A DNA stretch of 64,000 nucleotides from Caldimonas caldifontis. Its GTDB lineage: Bacteria; Pseudomonadota; Gammaproteobacteria; Burkholderiales; Burkholderiaceae_C. The stretch covers positions 248,001 to 312,000 of the forward strand of contig NZ_PSNX01000001.1 of NCBI RefSeq assembly GCF_002930615.1, in the 5' to 3' direction. Positions 57,412-64,000 of the stretch are shown one piece after another (within the stretch, counting starts at the first letter, position 1; each line of letters begins with the position of its first letter). The notes below the pieces were generated by a model. That model did no database searches and was not told the DNA's origin. It worked only from the letters and a program-made list of their open reading frames with translations. The position numbers and the translations under genes are program-made.

Positions 57412-58572
57412 ATGGAAACGCAGGCACTCTACGACTTGACCCCCATCGCGCGCCTGGCGCTGCTGGGCATCGTGATCGCGCTTGGCCCCCTGGCCTGGGT
57501 GTGGTTGCGCAATCGCCATGCGGCGCCGAGCGTGCGGCTGGCAGCACTCACGGCATTGACGCTCTTTCTCACCTTCGACCTGGTGGTGTTCGGTGCCTTC
57601 ACCCGGCTCACCGATTCCGGTCTGGGGTGCCCGGACTGGCCTGGCTGCTATGGCGCCGCAAGCCCGGTGGGGGCTCGCGCAGAGATCACGGCCGCGCAGA
57701 CGGCCATGCCCACGGGGCCAGTGACGCACAAGAAGGCCTGGATCGAAATGATTCACCGCTATCTCGCCACCGGGGTAGGGGTGCTGATCATGGTGATGGC
57801 CATCACGAGCTGGTTGGAGCGCCGGCGTCTGGCCTTGTCGCCGTGGTGGGCCACGGCCACGCTCGTGTGGGTTTGCGTCCAGGGGGCCTTTGGTGCGCTG
57901 ACCGTGACGATGAAGCTCTACCCGGCCGTTGTCACCGCCCATCTGCTGGGCGGGCTGTGCCTGCTGGCCTTGCTGGCGGCGCAGCACCAGGTGTACCGGG
58001 CCCGGCAGCTCGTGCTGAGTCGCGGCATGCACCGGCTGGCCTGGGGGCTGTTCATGCTGCTGTGGCTGCAGATCGCGCTGGGTGGCTGGGTCAGCACCAA
58101 CTACGCTGTTCTGGCTTGCCCGGACTTTCCCACCTGCCACGGGCAATGGTGGCCGGCCATGGACTTCCATCAGGGGTTCCAGATTGCGCGGCCGCTCGGG
58201 GAGCGGCGCGACGGGGGCTACCTGACTTTTGATGCACTCACCGCCATTCACTACACGCACCGCTTGGCCGCCTATGTCGTGCTGGCAGCGCTCGTGGGTT
58301 ATGCCGCGGCCCTGTGGCGGCGAGGTGCGGCGCATCGTCGCTACGCCGGCTGGCTGCTGGGTGGAGCCCTGTGGCAGTTCGTCAGCGGCCTGAGCAACGT
58401 GGTGCTGGGGTGGCCGCTGGTGGCCGCGCTCGCGCATACGGCCGGAGCGGCCGGGCTCGTGATCGTGCTCACCGCCTTGCTGACCCAGGCCCACCAAGCC
58501 CGTCGCGCCGTGACGGCTGCGCATGCATCCATGGTGCCGCTGTCATCGGCGAGCGGTCGGACGGCCTCCTAG
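57412..58572 (+). CDS. ctaA: Haem A synthase CtaA/COX15
   Basis: Membrane monooxygenase that converts haem O to haem A. It has 386 residues, eight helices in two four-helix halves. Conserved His residues are in [41 protein letters not shown] and [34 protein letters not shown], with the Cys pair of the extracellular loop, is intact. A second Cys pair lies in [14 protein letters not shown]. It starts 13 bases after the Sco-like gene. Confidence 0.96.
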   Translation: METQALYDLTPIARLALLGIVIALGPLAWVWLRNRHAAPSVRLAALTALTLFLTFDLVVFGAFTRLTDSGLGCPDWPGCYGAASPVGARAEITAAQTAMPTGPVTHKKAWIEMIHRYLATGVGVLIMVMAITSWLERRRLALSPWWATATLVWVCVQGAFGALTVTMKLYPAVVTAHLLGGLCLLALLAAQHQVYRARQLVLSRGMHRLAWGLFMLLWLQIALGGWVSTNYAVLACPDFPTCHGQWWPAMDFHQGFQIARPLGERRDGGYLTFDALTAIHYTHRLAAYVVLAALVGYAAALWRRGAAHRRYAGWLLGGALWQFVSGLSNVVLGWPLVAALAHTAGAAGLVIVLTALLTQAHQARRAVTAAHASMVPLSSASGRTAS

Positions 58573-58591
58573 AATCCTCCCAACCTTGCCC

Positions 58592-59494
58592 ATGTCCGGA
58601 ACCCTCGCCACCTCCGCCGCACCGCCTTCGCGGTTTTCGCAGTTCTATGCGCTGACCAAGCCGCGCGTGGTGCAGCTCATCGTCTTTTGTGCCGTGATCG
58701 GCATGCTGCTGGCCGTTCCGGGCGTGCCCGACTGGCGCGTGGCCTTGGCAGCGACGGCAGGCATCTGGCTGGTGGCCGGTGCGGCCGCAGCCTTCAACTG
58801 TCTGGTCGAGCAGCACATCGATGCGCGCATGCAGCGCACCGCGTGGCGCCCGACTGCGAAGGGGGAGCTCACCAATGCCCAGACCCTGCTGTTCTCAGCC
58901 CTGCTGTGTGCGGCTGGCATGGCCTTGCTGTACGCCGCGGTGAACCCGTTGACGATGTGGCTGACCTTCGGCACCTTCGTGGGCTATGCGGTGATCTACA
59001 CCGTGGTGCTCAAGCCACTGACGCCGCAGAACATCGTCATCGGCGGCGCTTCCGGTGCGATGCCGCCGGTGCTGGGATGGGCCGCCATGCGCGGCGACGT
59101 GGGGCCTGAGGCGCTGATGCTGTGCCTCATCATCTTCCTGTGGACGCCGCCGCACTTCTGGGCGCTGGCGCTGTACCGCGCCGAAGACTACCGCAAGGCC
59201 GGCCTGCCGATGCTGCCGGTCACCCATGGCGCGGAGCTCACGCGCTTTCACATCTTTCTCTACACGCTCATGCTGTTCTCGGGGACGCTGCTGCCCTTCG
59301 TCTATGGCATGAGCGGCTGGATCTATCTGGCGGCCGCCATCGTTCTGGGGAGCGTCTTCATTGCGTATGCCTGGCGCCTGTGGCGCGACTACTCCGACCA
59401 GCTGGCGCGCCGCACCTTCCGCTTTTCCATCCTCCACCTGTCGCTGCTGTTCGCTGCGCTGTTGCTGGACCACTATCTTGGAGCCTGGCTATGA
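58592..59494 (+). CDS. ctaB: Protohaem IX farnesyltransferase (haem O synthase)
   Basis: Farnesylates haem B to haem O. It has 300 residues from the ATG at 58592, start [20 protein letters not shown]. The prenyltransferase motif is [19 protein letters not shown], and the second Asp-rich region follows [20 protein letters not shown]. The upstream frame overlaps the end of ctaA and is not used. It overlaps the sco1 gene by 4 bases (ATGA). Confidence 0.96.
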   Translation: MSGTLATSAAPPSRFSQFYALTKPRVVQLIVFCAVIGMLLAVPGVPDWRVALAATAGIWLVAGAAAAFNCLVEQHIDARMQRTAWRPTAKGELTNAQTLLFSALLCAAGMALLYAAVNPLTMWLTFGTFVGYAVIYTVVLKPLTPQNIVIGGASGAMPPVLGWAAMRGDVGPEALMLCLIIFLWTPPHFWALALYRAEDYRKAGLPMLPVTHGAELTRFHIFLYTLMLFSGTLLPFVYGMSGWIYLAAAIVLGSVFIAYAWRLWRDYSDQLARRTFRFSILHLSLLFAALLLDHYLGAWL

Positions 59495-60099
59495 CCTCCC
59501 GCCGATCACTTCTCCTGCTGGGAGGCCTTTCGCTGATGCTGGCCGGCTGCGATCGGGTGAAAACCCTGTTCGAATCGGGCCCGAAATTCAATGCCATCGA
59601 CATCACGGGTGCTCAGTACGCACGCAACTTCGCGCTGGTCGATGCCCAAGGGCGCGAGCGCACGATGGCTGACTTCCGGGGCAAGATCGTCGTGATCTTC
59701 TTCGGCTTCACGCAATGTCCGGATGTCTGCCCCACGGCGTTGGGCGAGCTGGCCCAGGTCAAGCAGGCCCTGGGCGCCGATGGTGACAAGCTGCAGGGCG
59801 TCTTCATCACCGTGGACCCCGAGCGTGACACCCCCGAGGTGATGGGGGCCTACGTCCAGGCCTTCGACCCAAGTTTCGTGGCGCTGCGAGGTTCGCCCGA
59901 GCAGACGGCAGCGGTGGCGCGAGAGTTCAAGGTGTACTACAACAAGGTGCCGGGCAAGACTCCGGACAGTTACACGATGGACCATTCGGCGGGGCTGTAC
60001 GTTTTCGACGCCCAAGGTCGGGTTCGGCTTTATGCGCGTCACGGCATGGGTGCACAGCTGCTCACGCAGGACATCCGGAGTCTGCTGACCTCGGGCTGA
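59491..60099 (+). CDS. SCO1/SenC copper chaperone lipoprotein
   Basis: Delivers copper to the CuA site. It has 202 residues. A lipobox (LMLAGC) near residue 20 marks an outer-facing lipoprotein. Copper ligands are Cys76 and Cys80 in [15 protein letters not shown] and His in [13 protein letters not shown]. It ends the oxidase biogenesis operon. The stretch to the next gene (165 bases) holds no clear gene. Confidence 0.95.
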   Translation: MTSRRSLLLLGGLSLMLAGCDRVKTLFESGPKFNAIDITGAQYARNFALVDAQGRERTMADFRGKIVVIFFGFTQCPDVCPTALGELAQVKQALGADGDKLQGVFITVDPERDTPEVMGAYVQAFDPSFVALRGSPEQTAAVAREFKVYYNKVPGKTPDSYTMDHSAGLYVFDAQGRVRLYARHGMGAQLLTQDIRSLLTSG

Positions 60100-60264
60100 G
60101 ACTCGCGCTCCGCCTTGACCGATGCCAAGTCGGCGGGGTGCCGTTCGCAGGAAGGTTCCGTCCCCCCCTTTGACCTGAGACAAGGATTCTTCCGGTCTCC
60201 CGTGGTGTCATAGCCTTGATTCCACCCGGCCCCCCACGGGCCTCGTCATCAAGGAGGACACCTC

Positions 60265-61014
60265 ATGCTGCAAGGAAAAGTCTCGCTCGTGACTGGCGCC
60301 TCGTCCGGCATTGGCCGCGCCATCGCGCTGGCTTATGCCCGTGAAGGGGCCAAGGTCGTCGTCTCCGACGTGAATGTGTCGGGGGCTGAGGAAACCGTGT
60401 CGCTGGTGCGCCAGCGGGGTGGCGACGCCATCTTCGTGCCCGCCGACGTGAGCCGCCCCGAGGACTGCCAGCGGCTCGTGGAACGCACGGTGTCCCACTA
60501 CGGCCGATTGGATGTCGCATGCAACAACGCCGGCATCGGAGGAGAACTCGGCCCCACGGCCGGCTATGCCGACGAAGCCTGGCAGCAGGTCATCGGCGTG
60601 AACCTCTCGGGGGTCTTCTACTGCATGAAGCATCAGATCCCGGCCATGTTGCGCAACGGGGGTGGAGCCATTGTGAACATGGCGTCCATCCTGGGGCAGG
60701 TGGGCTTTGCCGGAGCACCCGCCTATGTGGCTGCCAAGCACGGTGTCGTGGGGCTCACCAAGACGGCTGCTCTGGAGTACAGCGCTCAGGGTCTGCGTAT
60801 CAATGCCGTGGGTCCGGCCTTCATTCACACGCCGATGATCGCGAGCCTCGAATCCGACCCGGCCACCCAGCAACAGCTTGTGAGCCTGCATGCGATCGGG
60901 CGCCTGGGCCAGCCCGAGGAGGTGGCCGAACTGGTGGTGTGGCTCAGTTCCGATCGTGCCTCCTTCGTGACGGGGGCGTACTACGCGGTCGATGGCGGCT
61001 ACCTCGCGCGCTGA
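60265..61014 (+). CDS. Short-chain dehydrogenase/reductase
   Basis: NAD(P)-dependent oxidoreductase, 249 residues, classical SDR. The cofactor motif is TGASSGIGRAIALAYAREG, NNAGIGGE follows, and the catalytic Ser-Tyr-Lys lie in MASILGQVGFAGAPAYVAAKHG. The acid after beta2 (VVVSDVNVSG) suggests NAD preference. A strong AAGGAGG precedes the ATG. The substrate is unknown. The ATPase gene follows at once. Confidence 0.92.
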   Translation: MLQGKVSLVTGASSGIGRAIALAYAREGAKVVVSDVNVSGAEETVSLVRQRGGDAIFVPADVSRPEDCQRLVERTVSHYGRLDVACNNAGIGGELGPTAGYADEAWQQVIGVNLSGVFYCMKHQIPAMLRNGGGAIVNMASILGQVGFAGAPAYVAAKHGVVGLTKTAALEYSAQGLRINAVGPAFIHTPMIASLESDPATQQQLVSLHAIGRLGQPEEVAELVVWLSSDRASFVTGAYYAVDGGYLAR

Positions 61015-61018
61015 ATCG

Positions 61019-63721
61019 ATGGGAGCGGCGTCCGATTGGCATGCCCAGCCCGTCGAGGAGGTCCTGCAGGGGCAGCGCACAGATCTCCAGGGGCTGACCC
61101 CCGAGGAGGCGCGACGGCGCCTGGCTGAGCACGGACCGAACCGGCTGGCCGAGGCGCCGCCTGTGCATCCGCTGTGGCGCTTGGCGCGCCAGTTCCATAA
61201 CCTGCTGATCTATGTGCTGCTGGCCGCAGCCGGGGTCACTGCCGCGATGGGGCACTGGGTGGATACGGGCGTGATCGTCGCAGTGGTGGTGATCAACGCC
61301 GCGATCGGTTTCATCCAGGAGGGCAAGGCCGAGCGGGCCTTGCGGGCCATCCGTCACATGCTGGCACCGCATGCCGTGGTGGTGCGCGAAGGGCATGCCC
61401 ACGATGTCGATGCCGCTGATCTGGTGCCTGGTGATGTCGTGCTGCTGGCCTCGGGGGACCGGCTGCCAGCGGATGTGCGCCTGCTGCAGGCGCGCAACCT
61501 GCGCATCGATGAGGCGATGCTCACGGGCGAGTCAGTGCCGGTGGACAAGCACTCCGAACCGGTAGAACCAACGGCCGCCATCGGTGATCGCTTCAACATG
61601 GGCTATGCGGGGACCCTCGTGACGCAGGGCCAGGCACGTGCTGTGGTGGTGGCCACCGGGGCACGCACGGAGATTGGCCGCATCGGCCGCATGCTCGAAA
61701 CGGTGGAAGAGACCACCACCCCGCTGTTGCGCAAGATGGCCACCTTCGGACGATGGCTGACGCTGGCCATCCTGGTGGCCGCGGGTGTGCTCTTCGTGTT
61801 CGGCCTCGTCGTGCGAGGCGGTTCGGTCGAGGCGATGTTCATGGCCGCAGTGGGTCTGGCCGTGGCGGCCATCCCCGAAGGCCTGCCCGCAGTGATGACC
61901 ATCACGCTGGCGCTGGGCGTGCAGCGCATGGCCGCCCGCCATGCGGTGATCCGGCGCCTCCCGGCGGTGGAGACGCTGGGTTCGGTCACGGTGATCTGCT
62001 CGGACAAGACGGGCACACTGACCCGCAACGAGATGACGGTGCAGCAAGTGGTGCTGCGCGAAGCCGTGCTGACCGTCGAGGGCGCCGGGTACGCGCCTCA
62101 AGGCGCCTGGTCGGTGCAAGGAGAGGGGATCGACCTCCCCGATCTGCCGGCACGCTGGCCACTGGCCCACCGGCTGGCCCAGGCCGGTGCGCTGTGCAAC
62201 GACGCGAGCCTGCGTGAAACCCAGGGGCATTGGCAGCTGGCCGGAGACCCCACCGAAGGCGCGTTGCTGACACTGGCCATGAAGGCCGGCCTGGACCTGG
62301 CGACGCTGCGCCAGCGGCATCCCAGGCTCGATGCCATCCCCTTCGAATCCGAGCACCGCTACATGGCCACCCTGCATCCGGACGATGCGGGAGGGCGCTT
62401 CGCCGTGGTCAAGGGCGCGCCGGAACGCGTGCTGGCCATGTGCAGCCACGAGGCCGGCGGCGAAGGGGCGGATCGGCCCCTCGACGCGGCATGGTGGCAG
62501 GCGCGCATCGATGAACAGGCGCGCGAGGGACGCCGCGTGCTGGCCCTGGCCTGGCGGGCGCTGCCGGCGACGCACAGCCGGCTGGAGACGAGCGACGTCG
62601 ATCAGGGACTGACCCTGCTTGGGCTCGTGGGCATCATCGACCCGCCCCGCGAGGAGGCCATTGCTGCCGTGGCGCAATGCCTGCAGGCGGGCATCCGCGT
62701 GAAGATGATCACCGGCGATCATGGCGTCACGGCCAGCGCCATCGCGGGGCAGCTCGGCCTCGGCGAGGGGCTGGTGGCCATGACCGGCCCCGAGATCGAG
62801 GCGCTCGATGACGAGGCCTTGCGCGAGGCGGTGCGCCGCACCGAGGTGTTTGCACGCGCCAGCCCTGAACACAAGCTGCGCCTGGTGCGCGCACTGCAGG
62901 CCAACGGCGAGATCGTGGCGATGACGGGCGACGGTGTGAACGATGCGCCGGCGCTGAAGCAGGCCGACGTGGGCGTGGCCATGGGGCGCAAGGGCACCGA
63001 GGCGGCCAAGCAGGCCGGGGCGATGGTGCTGGCCGACGACAACTTCGCCTCCATCGCGCATGCGGTGGAGGAGGGGCGCACGGTGTATGACAACCTGCGC
63101 AAGACCGTCACCTTCCTGCTGCCCATCAACGGCGGCGAGTCGCTCTCGCTGCTGGTGGCCGTGCTGCTGGGCGTGGCCCTGCCCATCCTGCCGGCACAGA
63201 TCCTCTGGGTGAACATGGTGAGCTCGATTGCGCTGGCCATGGTGCTGGCCTTCGAGCCGCGCGAGGCCGACGTGATGCGACGTCCGCCGCGCGCACCCGA
63301 CGAGCCGCTGTTGTCGGGCTTCGTCCTGTGGCGCATTGCACTGGTATCCACCCTGTTCCTCACGGGCATCTTCGGCATGTATGAGTGGTCGTTGGCCCAA
63401 GGGCACAGCGTGGAGACGGCCCGCACCGTGGCGGTGAACACGCTGGTGGTGATGGAAGTCTTCTACCTCTTCAGCGTGCGCTACCTGAAGGCCCCGTCCT
63501 TCACCTGGCAGGGGGTGCAGGGAACGCCGCGTGTGCTGATGGCTGTGGGCGGCGTGGTGCTGCTGCAGATGACCTTCACCTACGCGCCGTGGATGCAGGC
63601 ACTCTTCCAGACCGAGGGCCTGAGTGTGACCCAGGGTCTGCAGGTGATTGGCGTGGGGGTGGCCGTGCTCGTGCTGCTGGAACTGGAGAAACTCGCGGTG
63701 CGGCGCCTGAAGCTCGCCTAG
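61019..63721 (+). CDS. P2-type cation-transporting P-type ATPase
   Basis: Primary ion pump of the P2A-like group, 900 residues from the ATG at 61019 (an ATG at 60992, overlapping the SDR end, is possible). The actuator motif is LTGESVPVDK, the helix-4 motif is IPEGLPAVMTIT, the phospho-Asp is in CSDKTGTLTRNEM, the nucleotide site is KGAPERVL, and the hinge is MTGDGVNDAPALKQADVG. The helix-4 PEGLP and absence of a CPx motif point to Ca or another hard cation or a proton rather than heavy metals. Its stop overlaps the convergent permease stop at CTAG. Confidence 0.93.
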   Translation: MGAASDWHAQPVEEVLQGQRTDLQGLTPEEARRRLAEHGPNRLAEAPPVHPLWRLARQFHNLLIYVLLAAAGVTAAMGHWVDTGVIVAVVVINAAIGFIQEGKAERALRAIRHMLAPHAVVVREGHAHDVDAADLVPGDVVLLASGDRLPADVRLLQARNLRIDEAMLTGESVPVDKHSEPVEPTAAIGDRFNMGYAGTLVTQGQARAVVVATGARTEIGRIGRMLETVEETTTPLLRKMATFGRWLTLAILVAAGVLFVFGLVVRGGSVEAMFMAAVGLAVAAIPEGLPAVMTITLALGVQRMAARHAVIRRLPAVETLGSVTVICSDKTGTLTRNEMTVQQVVLREAVLTVEGAGYAPQGAWSVQGEGIDLPDLPARWPLAHRLAQAGALCNDASLRETQGHWQLAGDPTEGALLTLAMKAGLDLATLRQRHPRLDAIPFESEHRYMATLHPDDAGGRFAVVKGAPERVLAMCSHEAGGEGADRPLDAAWWQARIDEQAREGRRVLALAWRALPATHSRLETSDVDQGLTLLGLVGIIDPPREEAIAAVAQCLQAGIRVKMITGDHGVTASAIAGQLGLGEGLVAMTGPEIEALDDEALREAVRRTEVFARASPEHKLRLVRALQANGEIVAMTGDGVNDAPALKQADVGVAMGRKGTEAAKQAGAMVLADDNFASIAHAVEEGRTVYDNLRKTVTFLLPINGGESLSLLVAVLLGVALPILPAQILWVNMVSSIALAMVLAFEPREADVMRRPPRAPDEPLLSGFVLWRIALVSTLFLTGIFGMYEWSLAQGHSVETARTVAVNTLVVMEVFYLFSVRYLKAPSFTWQGVQGTPRVLMAVGGVVLLQMTFTYAPWMQALFQTEGLSVTQGLQVIGVGVAVLVLLELEKLAVRRLKLA

Positions 63722-64000
63722 AAGCTGCCGAACACACTGCCCAGCGTCACCACCACGGCCAGCGACACCAGCGGCACCGCCACGGCCACGACGAAGATGT
63801 CGGCGTAGGACTGGCGGTGCGTGAGCCCGCAGATGGACAGCAGCGTGATCACCGCGCCGTTGTGGGGCAGGGCATCGAGCCCGCCCGTGGCGATGGCCGT
63901 GACCCGGTGCAGCAGCTCGGGTGCGATGCCGGCGGCCTGACCCAGTTCCAGGTAGGTCTGTCCCAGTGTGCTCAGCGCGATGCTCATGCCGCCCGAGGCC
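63718..64000 (-). CDS. GntP family permease, C-terminal part (cut by window edge)
   Basis: The last 93 codons or so of a membrane transporter, running off the right edge. ASGGMSIALSTLG, GGLDALPHNGAVITLLSICG and a final hydrophobic helix (FVVAVAVPLVSLAVVVTLGS) match the GntP/gluconate-type permease C-terminus. The substrate cannot be told. Stop codons of this gene and the ATPase share four bases. Confidence 0.75.
   Translation of the reverse strand, partial: ASGGMSIALSTLGQTYLELGQAAGIAPELLHRVTAIATGGLDALPHNGAVITLLSICGLTHRQSYADIFVVAVAVPLVSLAVVVTLGSVFGSF

Overview
The window is a GC-rich, densely packed chromosomal segment from a betaproteobacterium. Burkholderiales is the best inference. It rests on the cox cluster with interspersed DUF2244, DUF2970 and DUF2909 membrane proteins and a 36-residue assembly protein, on Bug/TctC and TRAP solute-binding proteins, and on the rubredoxin-pilGHIJ-pilL layout. 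Predicted physiology is an aerobic, flavin- and haem-rich heterotroph with type IV pili. No prophage, insertion sequence, CRISPR array or rRNA operon is visible. One tRNA (Ser, CGA) is present.

Left part (1-26 kb): a TRAP transporter operon (dctP-dctQ-dctM, minus strand, cut by the left edge) lies next to lrp-smr-radC. Divergent to these is fkpB-ispH-serS followed by tRNA-Ser and a bidirectional terminator shared with a tiny PLDc_N membrane protein. Next come a large PutA without the ribbon-helix-helix regulator domain, an aldo/keto reductase, ychF, a MOSC protein overlapping an AsmA-like gene, a UbiH-type hydroxylase, dsbC, an M61 peptidase with PDZ, a hypothetical gene, an enoyl-CoA hydratase, mpl, hemL and thiD.

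Middle (26-44 kb): rubredoxin and the Chp/Pil chemosensory operon (pilG, pilH, pilI, pilJ and a 2030-residue pilL) are followed by a diguanylate cyclase. A class I photolyase is convergent to it. The pyrimidine operon yqgE-ruvX-pyrR-pyrB-pyrC'-plsC follows. Its dihydroorotase-like subunit has lost metal-binding residues and is probably a structural partner of aspartate transcarbamoylase.

Right part (44-64 kb): gpmA is divergent from rhodanese-grxC-secB-gpsA. Then come a Bug protein, trmL, comF and a BioC-like methyltransferase. The cytochrome oxidase locus has two halves. The first is DUF2244-coxB(with haem c)-ctaD-small protein-ctaG-DUF2970-coxC, ended by a strong terminator. The second is surf1-Sco-like-ctaA-ctaB-sco1. 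A DUF2909 gene on the opposite strand separates them. An SDR gene, a P2-type cation ATPase and the 3' end of a GntP-type permease (cut by the right edge) close the window.

I found no convincing entirely new system. The points most worth checking are the metal-less dihydroorotase subunit, the Sco-like CxxxC protein inside the oxidase cluster, the hairpins between pilG and pilH and before secB, the diguanylate cyclase attached to the Chp operon, the serS/tRNA-Ser pairing, and a recurrent CTACAATG promoter-like word that in one case sits almost on the start codon.
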